Part shown: one piece after another, positions 16,441 to 25,045 of the stretch
Position numbering within the stretch: the first letter of the stretch is position 1
How the letters are laid out: every line of letters begins with the position of its first letter
Source: Vulcanisaeta moutnovskia 768-28
GTDB taxonomy: Archaea; Thermoproteota; Thermoprotei; Thermoproteales; Thermocladiaceae
Assembly (NCBI RefSeq): GCF_000190315.1
Contig: NC_015151.1
Span: 1,116,001-1,180,000, forward strand
Reading direction: 5' to 3'
Length of the DNA stretch: 64,000 nt
Program-made: the position numbers and the translations under genes
Notes under the pieces: generated by a model
Database searches by the model: none
What the model was told of the DNA's origin: nothing
The model's input: only the letters and a program-made list of their open reading frames with translations

Positions 16441-18351
16441 GTGGTCATAAAGGGTGTTAATGGGATTATAGGCTTTGTTAATCTCTCAACAGGAGAGGTT
16501 AGGAAGATTCAGGTACCTGATGATGTGTATAGGGATTTCCTTGGTGGTTATGGGCTTGGTACCTGGTTCCTATACACCCACATGAAGCCTAGGGTAGACC
16601 CACTAGGTCCTGACAACATACTGGGCATAATATCTGGCCTACTAAATGCGAGTGGTATTCCAATGACCGGTAGGTCTATGGCAGTTGGTAAGTCACCATT
16701 AACGGGTGGTTGGGGTGATTCTAACGCCGGTGGTAGGTTCGGCCCTAAGTTATTGGAGGCGGGTTTAGACGCTGTATTCGTTACTGGCACCTCTGAGAAA
16801 CCCGTCTACATATTAATTGAGAATGGCAATATACACATTGAGAATGCAACAGACCTTTGGGGTAAGACGACCAGGGAGACCGAGGATGAATTAAGGCGTA
16901 GATACAGGGGTGCTCAAGTGGTTAGTATTGGACCACCTGGTGAGAGACTTCAGTTAATTGCGGCTATTATTAATGAGTATGGTAGGGCCTATGGCAGGTC
17001 TGGACTCGCTGCTGTAATGGGTAGTAAGAAGTTGAAGGCTATAGTTGCTGTTGGTGATAAGAAACCCGTGATACATGATAGAGATTTACTTAGGCAGAAG
17101 ATCAAGGAGTTGCTTGATGTGTTGAGGACGACTAGGGCCAAGGCCTACGAGATTTGGCATAAGTATGGAACAATATCCACATTGGACACGAGTGTGTTGT
17201 CCGGCGATACACCAATTAAGAATTGGGCTGGTATTGGTGTTAGGGATTACGGGACAAAGAACCTTGAGAGGTTTGGGACGAACACGGTGATTCAGGATAA
17301 TGTTAAACCCTATGGCTGCGCAAGCTGCCCAGTATCCTGTGGTGCATGGATAAGGAGAAGCACTAGGTATGGCTTGGTTGAGGGACACAGACTTGAGTAC
17401 GAGACAGCCTCGCTCTTTGGACCAGCCCTATTAAATGCTGACCAGGACTCAGTGGTTTATGTCGGTGAACTCTGCAACATGTATGGATTAGACACAATAT
17501 CGACGGCAAATGTTGTGGGTTTCACCTTCGAACTATACGAGAAGGGAATACTCACCGAGAAGGATGTTGGCTTTCCACTAAGGTGGGGTGATCCTGACTC
17601 AGTGGTTAAGCTCGTGGAATTAATAGCCAAGGCTGAGGGAATCGGTAAGATACTTGGCCAAGGTGTTAAGAGGGCTGCTGAGATAATTGGTAAGGGCGCC
17701 GAGCAGTATGCAATGCATGTTGGAGGTCAGGAATTACCATCACATCACCCACAGTTCTTACCTGGACTGGCCATCACATACACCGCAGATCCAACGCCAG
17801 CTAGGCACACGGCTGGTGGTGTTCATTGGTGGGGTGAGGGCGGCAAGAGGCTTTGGGCGCCATTCGACATTGGCATGGACCTAGGCGCATCACCTAAGTA
17901 TGACTATAGTGATAAGGGTCGTAAGGCAGCCATAATAGCCATGTCCACACAGGTCGAGAACTCATTAGGCTTCTGTCAATTCGCATCTCAAGTAATCTAT
18001 AGGACCCTGCCATACATAGACCTGATATATGCCGTAACCGGCATGAGGTACACACCGCAGGAGCTTCTTAAGGTCGGCCATAGAATACACACACTTAGGC
18101 AATTATTCAATGTTAGGGAAGGAGTAAATCCAAAGAAGGACTTTAAGTTACCCAAGAGGGTTCTCGAACCATTCCCGGAGGGACCGCTGGCTGGTGTTAA
18201 GTTGACTGAGGAGGATGTGGAGAGGATGAGAGAGCAGTACTGGGAGACACTCGGTTGGGATCCAAGCACTGGCTACCCGAGGAGAAAGACTGTTGAGGAG
18301 CTTGGGCTTGCTGGGATAGCTGGCGACATCATTAGTATTCTACCTCCATGA
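16441..18351 (+). CDS. Aldehyde:ferredoxin oxidoreductase (tungsten/molybdenum pterin, AOR family) 1
   Basis: The 636-residue protein has the three AOR domains. The N-terminal pterin-binding domain begins GVNGIIGFVNLSTGEVRKI with GGYGLGTWF. The [4Fe-4S] cysteines are C293, C296 and C300 (YGCASCPVSCGAW), with C512 (ENSLGFCQF) as the fourth. Such enzymes oxidise aldehydes to acids using water and reduce ferredoxin in the cytoplasm, with tungstopterin in hyperthermophiles. The fourth-cysteine motif ENSLGFC departs from the usual DxxGLC/DSLVLC form, and the loop AGGVHWWGEG is unusual, so the substrate may differ from that of the second AOR. Transcription starts at its own promoter. A CoA-transferase and a SelB-like gene follow. 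Confidence 0.93.
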   Translation: MVIKGVNGIIGFVNLSTGEVRKIQVPDDVYRDFLGGYGLGTWFLYTHMKPRVDPLGPDNILGIISGLLNASGIPMTGRSMAVGKSPLTGGWGDSNAGGRFGPKLLEAGLDAVFVTGTSEKPVYILIENGNIHIENATDLWGKTTRETEDELRRRYRGAQVVSIGPPGERLQLIAAIINEYGRAYGRSGLAAVMGSKKLKAIVAVGDKKPVIHDRDLLRQKIKELLDVLRTTRAKAYEIWHKYGTISTLDTSVLSGDTPIKNWAGIGVRDYGTKNLERFGTNTVIQDNVKPYGCASCPVSCGAWIRRSTRYGLVEGHRLEYETASLFGPALLNADQDSVVYVGELCNMYGLDTISTANVVGFTFELYEKGILTEKDVGFPLRWGDPDSVVKLVELIAKAEGIGKILGQGVKRAAEIIGKGAEQYAMHVGGQELPSHHPQFLPGLAITYTADPTPARHTAGGVHWWGEGGKRLWAPFDIGMDLGASPKYDYSDKGRKAAIIAMSTQVENSLGFCQFASQVIYRTLPYIDLIYAVTGMRYTPQELLKVGHRIHTLRQLFNVREGVNPKKDFKLPKRVLEPFPEGPLAGVKLTEEDVERMREQYWETLGWDPSTGYPRRKTVEELGLAGIAGDIISILPP

Positions 18352-18376
18352 TCATTTTACTTAATTAATACGATAG

Positions 18377-18386
18377 GTTTAAAAGC
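18377..18386 (+). promoter_or_regulatory. TATA box of the SelB-like gene
   Basis: GTTTAAAAGC is centred about 28 nt upstream of the GTG at 18410, supporting that start. Confidence 0.55.
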
Positions 18387-18409
18387 AATAATTCTCGGTC
18401 ATTATTTTC

Positions 18410-19276
18410 GTGCTTCGAGGAAGCATAGTGAGTATATTATCAACGAATGACCAGGAGGCTTTTGAGATAGCCTCAATGCTTGGTAAGAGGGATAGGGGTG
18501 AGGAGAGGGTTTACTATAGGAAAATTAATGATCTCGTACGTAGTATCCTAATCCCGAGTCCAGATAGTATACTTGATGAAGCAATTGCAGTCTCTATATC
18601 AAGCTCCTTTTACTTCAAAGTGAGCGATGCAATAACTTGGCTTGATGGTGAGAGAGCATTATTGCTTGAAGCGTCAGGCTTGCCAGGTATTATTCTTACG
18701 AATGATACTAACACCTTCATGAAGTATTTCAGTGAGCTGAGTATTTCGAAGTTAATATCTGAGTTTAGGGAGTTTGACATGGATGTTAGTGATAGGGGCC
18801 TTGTATATGTCGATAGGGCATTTAATGTTAAGGGTGTCGGTGTTGTAGTGCTTGGCTACGCATTGACCCAGGTATCAGTACATGATAAGTTCATTGCATA
18901 CCCAATGAACGTGGAGACTGAGATCAAGAGCATCCAGGTGCTTGATGAAGACCAGGACTCCGTAATGCCAGGTACACGTGTCGGTTTGGCATTGAGGAAT
19001 ACTAAGCTTGAGGATATTGATGGAGTACAGGCGCTCATTAGGCCGGGTACGAAATTCATAAACTCCATTAATGACTTCAACAGGTTTAAGTGGAGCGATG
19101 ATGCTAGGGAGGTCCACGTGATTTTTAATGGTATTAAGGTTATGGGTAAGGTTGAGGGTAATAGCATTGTATTAACCAGTGAGTTACCCATGGTTAGTGG
19201 CAGGGCATTAATAATAAACGTGAATGCTAAACCTAAAAAGCCAAGAATAATGGGTTACGCCATAATCAACGCTTAA
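18410..19276 (+). CDS. SelB/EF-Tu-like protein without a P-loop
   Basis: Residues about 145-205 are a translation-factor domain 2: VDRAFNVKGVGVVVLGYALT, VHDKFIAYPMNVETEIKSIQ, then MPGTRVGLALRNTKLEDI, closely following the SelB/EF-Tu pattern. The N-terminal 140 residues sit where the GTPase domain belongs but lack the GHVDxGKT P-loop, DxxG and NKxD boxes. The C-terminal part looks like domain 3. It resembles the GTPase-dead SelB paralogues of archaea. Selenocysteine use is not expected in Crenarchaeota, so a translation or RNA-binding role other than Sec insertion is likely (inference). The 3' end overlaps the convergent CoA-transferase by 11 nt. Confidence 0.7.
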   Translation: MLRGSIVSILSTNDQEAFEIASMLGKRDRGEERVYYRKINDLVRSILIPSPDSILDEAIAVSISSSFYFKVSDAITWLDGERALLLEASGLPGIILTNDTNTFMKYFSELSISKLISEFREFDMDVSDRGLVYVDRAFNVKGVGVVVLGYALTQVSVHDKFIAYPMNVETEIKSIQVLDEDQDSVMPGTRVGLALRNTKLEDIDGVQALIRPGTKFINSINDFNRFKWSDDAREVHVIFNGIKVMGKVEGNSIVLTSELPMVSGRALIINVNAKPKKPRIMGYAIINA

Positions 19277-20885
19277 TCGCCTTTTCAACGATCTCCAGTA
19301 GGCCCATGGGCTCATCCCTAAACACGATATCGTCCATTGGCTGTAGATGCCTTGAAATTACTGGCTTGAACTCCATCTTAGCTAGGATATCCCTCTCAAT
19401 ATCAACACCTGGTGCATACTCCTCAAGCACTAATCCCTCACTTGTTAATCTAAAAACTGCTCTCTCGGTTATGTACATTACCTCCTTACCCATCTTAAGG
19501 CCAAGTTCAGCATTGAAGCCGACCTTATAGGGTTTTTTAACGAACTTTATTATTGTTCCATCCTTAATTATGGCAAGCCTACCATCGATAATGTCAATTT
19601 CTCTCTTACCTGCAGTGAAGGCACCAGCGAAGTAAAGCCTAGGTGAACCATAGGCGATTACAGGGAATCCACCAGGTCCTGTAACTTTCTCGGGTAAGAA
19701 ACTTGGGTTTACATTACCACTAGGCCCAACTTGCATGAAGCCAAGTGATGCCGCGTCTATAATGCCTCCCTCGTACATAATGAATTGGTCTGGCATTGGC
19801 AGTATTGCCTTAGGCGATATTGCTACGCCGAAATCATCATCACTAAGTGCAATCCCACCCCAGGGACCTGACTCGACCGTAGTGACTATATAATCATCAA
19901 CACCCTCACTCTTTATTATCCTGGCGGCTAGGGCAGGTATTCCAATACCGAGGTTTATTGCTATTGGCCTACCTAATCTCTCAACGAGCTTTACAAACTC
20001 GAGAACAACTCTTCTAGCAATGGTTATTTCAAAATTAGCCTTATCATCATTGGGTAAGCATGCATTGCTTATTACGACGCGACCACAGACGCTTGGGTCG
20101 TACTTAATACTGGCCGATTGTGTGTGGTACTCGGGTGGTGAGGTTACTACATAGTCAATTAATGGGCCCGGAACATGAACGTCCCTGGTATTAACAAACC
20201 TGCTTGCATAAAGCACCTGGGCAATAACAACGCCGGGATTGGGCTGAGCCTTAACGGCCTGGGTAATCGCCAGAACAGATCCGTAAATTGCCTCCTCACT
20301 CATTGTTAAATTACCAAATTCATCAGCAGTACTACCCCTGATTAAGCCAATCCTTGGCTTTGGGCAATCATAGAGAAGGTACTCATCGCCATTAATACTA
20401 ACTAGCTCAACTCTACATGTCCTCCTCTCCCTCGCCAAGTCATTTAAGTAAATACCATCCTGCCTAGGGTCTAGGAATGTCCCAAGGCCAACCTTAGTAA
20501 TTGCCGGCGTGCTAGACGCAATGCTCCTAAACCACCTAGTCGCAACACCTATTGGAAATGAGTAAGCCTCAACCCTATTCTCAATGGCTAGCCTCTGAAG
20601 CCAGGGAGCAACGCCAAGAAACGTCATCATGAATCCCTTAATAAAGCTGAAATCGTTATCCTTAAACATATACTCAGCAATTAGATCAAGGCCACGCCCT
20701 CTAGCTGCAGGTAATGAGTCAGTAACTATGAATAAATCACGTGGATGACCAGTCTCCCTATACCTCTCATAAAGCTTAAGAAGTAGATATTCAGGTGTTG
20801 TCGCCATATTAAAACCAGAAACCGCAATAACATCACTATCCTTAATAATATCCAATGCCCTACTAACATCCACAACCTTACTCAT
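19266..20885 (-). CDS. Family I CoA-transferase, fused alpha-beta (propionate/acetate CoA-transferase-like)
   Basis: The 539-residue protein joins both CoA-transferase halves, as in YdiF and propionate CoA-transferase. The first half has AVSGFNMATTPEYLLLKL and GLIRGSTADEFGNLTM. The second has INLGIGIPALAARII and the catalytic glutamate in VTTVESGPWGGIAL (E338), then GGIIDAASLGFMQVG. The enzyme moves CoA between acyl-CoA and a free acid through a glutamyl-CoA intermediate, in the cytoplasm. In this neighbourhood it could activate acids made by the AORs or aldehyde dehydrogenases (inference). ATG at 20885 is chosen because TATAAATT at 20911-20918 lies 29 nt upstream; a TTG at 20891 is in frame. 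Confidence 0.9.
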   Translation of the reverse strand: MSKVVDVSRALDIIKDSDVIAVSGFNMATTPEYLLLKLYERYRETGHPRDLFIVTDSLPAARGRGLDLIAEYMFKDNDFSFIKGFMMTFLGVAPWLQRLAIENRVEAYSFPIGVATRWFRSIASSTPAITKVGLGTFLDPRQDGIYLNDLARERRTCRVELVSINGDEYLLYDCPKPRIGLIRGSTADEFGNLTMSEEAIYGSVLAITQAVKAQPNPGVVIAQVLYASRFVNTRDVHVPGPLIDYVVTSPPEYHTQSASIKYDPSVCGRVVISNACLPNDDKANFEITIARRVVLEFVKLVERLGRPIAINLGIGIPALAARIIKSEGVDDYIVTTVESGPWGGIALSDDDFGVAISPKAILPMPDQFIMYEGGIIDAASLGFMQVGPSGNVNPSFLPEKVTGPGGFPVIAYGSPRLYFAGAFTAGKREIDIIDGRLAIIKDGTIIKFVKKPYKVGFNAELGLKMGKEVMYITERAVFRLTSEGLVLEEYAPGVDIERDILAKMEFKPVISRHLQPMDDIVFRDEPMGLLEIVEKAIKR

Positions 20886-20910
20886 AATCAAACGATTATG
20901 AAACCTCGAA

Positions 20911-20918
20911 AATTTATA
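20911..20918 (-). promoter_or_regulatory. TATA box of the CoA-transferase gene
   Basis: TATAAATT on the minus strand, 29 nt upstream of the ATG at 20885. Confidence 0.5.
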
Positions 20919-21038
20919 CCTTTATAAAAATGCATTTTTTGCCTAACACCTTGACAAACTATATTTGAACAAGAATATATGAAAATAAATAAGTGAATAT
21001 AACCACGAAAGGCAGGTAACAACGACCAGGGCAAAAAA

Positions 21039-21047
21039 GTTAAAAAG
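21039..21047 (+). promoter_or_regulatory. TATA box of tRNA-Leu
   Basis: GTTAAAAAG is centred 28 nt upstream of the mature 5' end at 21071. Confidence 0.5.
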
Positions 21048-21070
21048 ACCGTGATTATTAAATTAAACCT

Positions 21071-21172
21071 GCGGGGGTGCCCGAGCCTGGTCAAAGGGGG
21101 CGGACTTAAGATCAAAAATAAGATATCCGCTGGCGAAGGCCTGCGTGGGTTCGAATCCCACCCCCCGCACCA
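21071..21172 (+). tRNA. tRNA-Leu (anticodon UAA) with a 14-nt intron and encoded CCA
   Basis: The acceptor stem GCGGGGG (21071-21077) pairs with CCCCCGC (21162-21168). The discriminator A at 21169 and CCA at 21170-21172 are encoded. The T arm is GTGGG-TTCGAAT-CCCAC, and a GGC/GCC long variable arm marks a class II tRNA. The anticodon stem GCGGA/TCCGC encloses loop CTTAAGA with anticodon TAA at 21107-21109. A 14-nt insert (ATCAAAAATAAGAT, 21111-21124) falls at the canonical 37/38 intron site and must be removed by the archaeal splicing endonuclease. The intron edges can be shifted by a base or two because of repeats. Confidence 0.95.
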
Positions 21173-21410
21173 AAAGCTGAATGGGTTATTCGATTTTTGA
21201 AATGACGAAAATAACTTATTACAAACATGGATTTTAATGCTATCCATTTACTTTTCCTTAGTTTTCAGTGGCAATCTACAGTAAATAAATTTAGGTTCAC
21301 TAAATGAGATCCATATAAATTTTGTACTAAAGACCATTTCTAAATTTATAATCATAATAGTGACTTAATTAAAGATGATTATCGTTTTATTTTAAATATT
21401 AATGCTGGTA
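21173..21410. other. Intergenic, no gene seen
   Basis: A/T-rich DNA between tRNA-Leu and the 3' end of the convergent hydrolase gene. No supportable gene or structure. Confidence 0.5.
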
Positions 21411-23183
21411 TTAAAAGGAGTCAAAGGCGACTACGTACCATACTATGAACATTGTCACTAGGAACATGCCGACATAAGCATTTCCCGTCTTCCTAAAGTA
21501 AAATGTTATTAGCGAGGCAACTAATGGCCATAGTATTACGAAGGGTATCATGTATATTGGAAGCACACTTAGATTAGGTGCGTGGTCAGTAAATATTTCT
21601 CCATAAACAATGATCAGCCAGATAATTATGCCTAGAGTTAACACTACCGAGTTAATAGCCATTTCAGCTCCAGTACTTATCTTTCCAGCCTTTGGTCTCA
21701 TAAACCCACTAAATAATACTGTCAGTGGTACAAGGAGAATAGCAAATGGCAGTAAATACGCCCAGAAGTATATGAATCTTCTAAAGGTCATTGATTCCAA
21801 GGCCCAAATCCATAGCCTAAAGTCCACATTAAATGTATAGAAAACAAAGTCCAGTATTACATACAAGGTCGACAATACTATAACCGCGAATACAAAGGCC
21901 TTAATTATATTGATTATAGTAGTCTTTCTATCACCCCATGAAAGCCCATAATTAATCGCAGATGCGCCTTTCTTCCTTAAGAAAACGAGGTGATCCATTA
22001 TGAGAAGAACTATTGTTATACCACCAACTACCAATGCCCAGAACATATAAACATCGCTCTGTACCTGGGGAAATACAACACTTACGAATGATGTTAGGTG
22101 AGACCAGACAAACATGTTTGTCCATATGTACAGTGCAGGGCCTAGGGCTGTCGCTATTACTGCATTGATCCACCAACCAATACCTGTAAATCCCTTGTAA
22201 TCAGGTATTGGTCTCACTAAGGATCTAAATACACTTGTTCTAAGTAATAAGGCCCCAGTAGCGAATAGGAAAATAAAAGCACCAAATAACGCCAATCCAG
22301 TACTAACGACTTTCCATTGCCATATCTGATTAGTTGGCGATATGTAAATGGGCGCGCCAAGGGTTTGATAGAACCATTGTATTACCTCAGCGATCTCAGT
22401 CGGGTCATCAGTTGCCTGTGCATGAGTTATTGGAGGTTGATATAATATTCTGGCAGTCCCATCATTTATTGAACCATACACCTCATTCGGCACCACTGGC
22501 TGTGATGTATTGAAGAACTGCATTAATAATGGTGACTCTGGCGCGTCAAAACCTGTCGGCTCATGCATCATCAATGGACCTAACTCCTCGTAAAGACCAA
22601 AGGCTATAGCTACATTTTTGAGATGGCTAACCAATGCTGAACTATAGAAGCCGTACCAAAACGGCGTTGATTCCATGAAAAACATTGACCTATAATCATT
22701 TGGTAAAGCCAACGCGGCCTCAGTTATTGCCAGGCCACCCATGGAGTGCCCAACAAGACCTATATCGCTGGCATTAACCATGGGCAGGGAGGTCAAATAT
22801 TTTAGGGCGCTCACCGTACCGTAAGGCCCATAGGCAATTGCAAGCCCTATACTACCACCAGAGAGCCCATGCCCATAGGGATCCATTATTAATACTACAT
22901 ATCCTCTCCTCGCTAGCTCTATGGCGACATTTTGCATAAACTCTTTTTGATTGTTCCACCCATTAACAGCTAATATCGCAGGGGCAGGGTGCTTCGTTGA
23001 CGCAGTGCTAGGTAAATAAAGCATGGCGCTTATCACAGCGCCATGATCACCATATATCGCTATTTGATACACATGGACAAAACCAAAGTCAGAATTAACA
23101 TAGGACGCAAAGGCACCTCCGCCTATTATTAAAATTAACGATATTATAAGTAGAATTAGGTAGGTTTTAATTTCAGGGTCCAT
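21411..23183 (-). CDS. Membrane protein with an N-terminal alpha/beta-hydrolase domain
   Basis: The 590-residue protein has three parts. A hydrophobic N-terminal anchor covers about 8-28. An alpha/beta-hydrolase domain covers about 45-270 with NGWNNQKEF (oxyanion region), DPYGHGLSGG and nucleophile S147 in GHSMGGLA; H near residue 260 (ITHAQATDDPTE) may complete the triad. A C-terminal membrane part of about 8 hydrophobic segments fills residues 300-590. The anchor places the hydrolase outside the membrane. The domain resembles acyl-ester or peptide hydrolases (BAAT/DLH-like). The substrate is unknown; the membrane half could anchor, translocate or sense. TATAAAAATTTAG on the minus strand lies about 29 nt upstream of the ATG. 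Confidence 0.8.
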   Translation of the reverse strand: MDPEIKTYLILLIISLILIIGGGAFASYVNSDFGFVHVYQIAIYGDHGAVISAMLYLPSTASTKHPAPAILAVNGWNNQKEFMQNVAIELARRGYVVLIMDPYGHGLSGGSIGLAIAYGPYGTVSALKYLTSLPMVNASDIGLVGHSMGGLAITEAALALPNDYRSMFFMESTPFWYGFYSSALVSHLKNVAIAFGLYEELGPLMMHEPTGFDAPESPLLMQFFNTSQPVVPNEVYGSINDGTARILYQPPITHAQATDDPTEIAEVIQWFYQTLGAPIYISPTNQIWQWKVVSTGLALFGAFIFLFATGALLLRTSVFRSLVRPIPDYKGFTGIGWWINAVIATALGPALYIWTNMFVWSHLTSFVSVVFPQVQSDVYMFWALVVGGITIVLLIMDHLVFLRKKGASAINYGLSWGDRKTTIINIIKAFVFAVIVLSTLYVILDFVFYTFNVDFRLWIWALESMTFRRFIYFWAYLLPFAILLVPLTVLFSGFMRPKAGKISTGAEMAINSVVLTLGIIIWLIIVYGEIFTDHAPNLSVLPIYMIPFVILWPLVASLITFYFRKTGNAYVGMFLVTMFIVWYVVAFDSF

Positions 23184-23321
23184 ACTTCCTGAATATTAGA
23201 AACTAAATTTTTATATTATGTGATTAAATATTGTATTTATAAATAAACTATTTATATTATTGAATCTATCATAAAACGACGCTAGGTTATTTTTATTAAT
23301 AGATTTGTGCCTGCTTTAATC

Positions 23322-24791
23322 ATGTCTCTGCCTAGGCTGGATCACTTCATAAATGGCGAGTTCGTTAAGCCCTCAAGCGGCGAGTATAGAATCAAGAGGA
23401 GTCCCATTGATGATTCTCCACTGACTGAGGTTGCGGTGGGTAGTAGGGAGGACGCCAGGGCAGCCATAGATGCTGCCTATGACGCGTTAAAGAATTGGTC
23501 TAGGTTGACGCCGATAAGGCGGAGTGAGTATCTTTACAAGATGCTTGAGGAGTTTAGGAAGATGGAGGATGAGTTCATTAAGGTCTTGATTGAGGAGGGT
23601 GGCGGTATCTACAAGAAGGCCTGGGGTGAGGTTGTCTTCACTGAGAGGCTTATCCAGAATGCCGCTGAGATGGCTAGGCATTATGAGGGTAAGGTGCTTA
23701 ATTCTGATAGTGAGGCCACGATATCCATGGTGTTCAAGAAGCCTAAGGGCGTTGTTGGTGTTATAACTCCCTGGAACTACCCATTGTCAATATCAATGAA
23801 GAAGATAGCTCATGCCCTAGCCATAGGGAATACCGTGGTTTACAAACCAGCCAGTGATACACCAATAACGGGCTATATGATAGCTCAACTGGCCCAGAGG
23901 GCTGGTCTTCCTAAGGGTGTGTTGAATGTTGTGTTTGGTTCTGGTGGTGTTGTTGGTGATGAGATAGTTGTTAGTAAGAGGGTTAGCCATATAACCTTCA
24001 CTGGTGAGTCGGCTACGGGTAGGGAGATAGCGTCTAAGGCTGGTGGTTCTCTGAAGACCGTGACCCTCGAACTTGGCGGTAGTGACCCATTGATAATACT
24101 TGACGATGCCGACCCAGACTATGCTGCTAGGCTCGCAGTTTTCGCAGCCTTCTTCCATCAGGGCCAGATCTGTACGGCTGCCAAGAGGATTATTGTGCAT
24201 AGGGGTATTGCGGATAAGTTCATTCAAAAGTTTGTGGAGTACACGAGGATACTCAGAATTGGCGATCCTAGGGCTGATAAGAATATGGATCAAGGACCAT
24301 TAATTAACCATAACCAAGTCGAGACAATGCAGGGATTCCTAAAGGATGCTTTAGACCATGGTGCTCAGGTATTATTTGGTAGTGATGTTAAGGGTAACTA
24401 CTTCACGCCAACAATACTTACTAATGTTGATCTAAACATGAGAGTTATGAAGGAGGAAGTCTTCGGCCCAATAAGGCCTGTGATCGTTGTTGATGACGAT
24501 CAACAAGCTATTGAGATTGCCAATAGTAATGATTATGGGCTCAGTGGTGCCGTTATCACCAAGGACATAAATAGGGCGCTGAATATTGCAGAAAATGTGG
24601 AGTCAGGCATGTTCCACATAAACGATGTAACATTTCTAGAGGAGAGCCATGTACCCTTTGGAGGAATTAAGGCATCTGGCATGGGTAGGGAGGGTGGTGA
24701 GTACTCTTTCCATGAGAATACTTTCGATAGGTGGTTAACGATAACCCTACGTACTAGGAGATTCCCAATACCATCAACCCTAAAGTCATAA
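23322..24791 (+). CDS. NAD(P)-dependent aldehyde dehydrogenase
   Basis: The 489-residue ALDH has GVITPWNYPLSISMKKIAHA, ALAIGNTVVYKPASDTPITG, the general base E250 in VTLELGGSDP and nucleophile C284 in FHQGQICTAAKRI, then EEVFGPIRPV, and the C-terminal VPFGGIKASGMGREGG. Both catalytic residues are present, so it should release a free acid. The type (benzaldehyde, succinate semialdehyde or aminoaldehyde) cannot be fixed by eye. Its place beside a GABA-type aminotransferase and polyamine genes suggests an aminoaldehyde or succinate semialdehyde (inference). The start at 23322, not 23307, is set by TTTTTATTAATAG about 26 nt upstream. Confidence 0.9.
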   Translation: MSLPRLDHFINGEFVKPSSGEYRIKRSPIDDSPLTEVAVGSREDARAAIDAAYDALKNWSRLTPIRRSEYLYKMLEEFRKMEDEFIKVLIEEGGGIYKKAWGEVVFTERLIQNAAEMARHYEGKVLNSDSEATISMVFKKPKGVVGVITPWNYPLSISMKKIAHALAIGNTVVYKPASDTPITGYMIAQLAQRAGLPKGVLNVVFGSGGVVGDEIVVSKRVSHITFTGESATGREIASKAGGSLKTVTLELGGSDPLIILDDADPDYAARLAVFAAFFHQGQICTAAKRIIVHRGIADKFIQKFVEYTRILRIGDPRADKNMDQGPLINHNQVETMQGFLKDALDHGAQVLFGSDVKGNYFTPTILTNVDLNMRVMKEEVFGPIRPVIVVDDDQQAIEIANSNDYGLSGAVITKDINRALNIAENVESGMFHINDVTFLEESHVPFGGIKASGMGREGGEYSFHENTFDRWLTITLRTRRFPIPSTLKS

Positions 24792-24869
24792 AACCACTGC
24801 TTAGTGAATAATAAAAATTGAAAATAAACTCACCTTATTACACCCACGCATCTTAACTGTCATTGTGTA

Positions 24870-25031
24870 TTAATTCCTCATCTGCGGTGCCAATGCCTTA
24901 ATAATCTCATCCCTCGATAAAACAAGCTCATTAATAACAAGCACACCGACTTTCTCCAGCGGTCTCTCACTAACCTCTAACTCCTATTCTGAATGTATGT
25001 ATCAATTATTGTGTCCAGCCCTACGGCCATG
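24870..25031 (-). pseudogene. Possible frameshifted small gene downstream of the aminotransferase
   Basis: A minus-strand ATG 12 nt after the aminotransferase stop reads MAVGLDTIIDTYIQNR and then stops. In a shifted frame the sequence continues ELEVSERPLEKVGVLVINEL, VLSRDEIIKALAPQMRN and a stop at 24870. Protein-like composition in two abutting frames suggests a gene of about 54 residues broken by one shift. The family is not recognised. It could also be two chance frames. Confidence 0.4.
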
Positions 25032-25045
25032 TTTATTAATAAGTC

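Noticed and set aside
18410-19276. Active selenocysteine elongation factor
   Set aside because: No GTP-binding motifs, so only a SelB-like domain call is justified.
20888-21247. Minus-strand frame of 119 codons
   Set aside because: It is antisense to tRNA-Leu and runs through the promoter region of the CoA-transferase gene.
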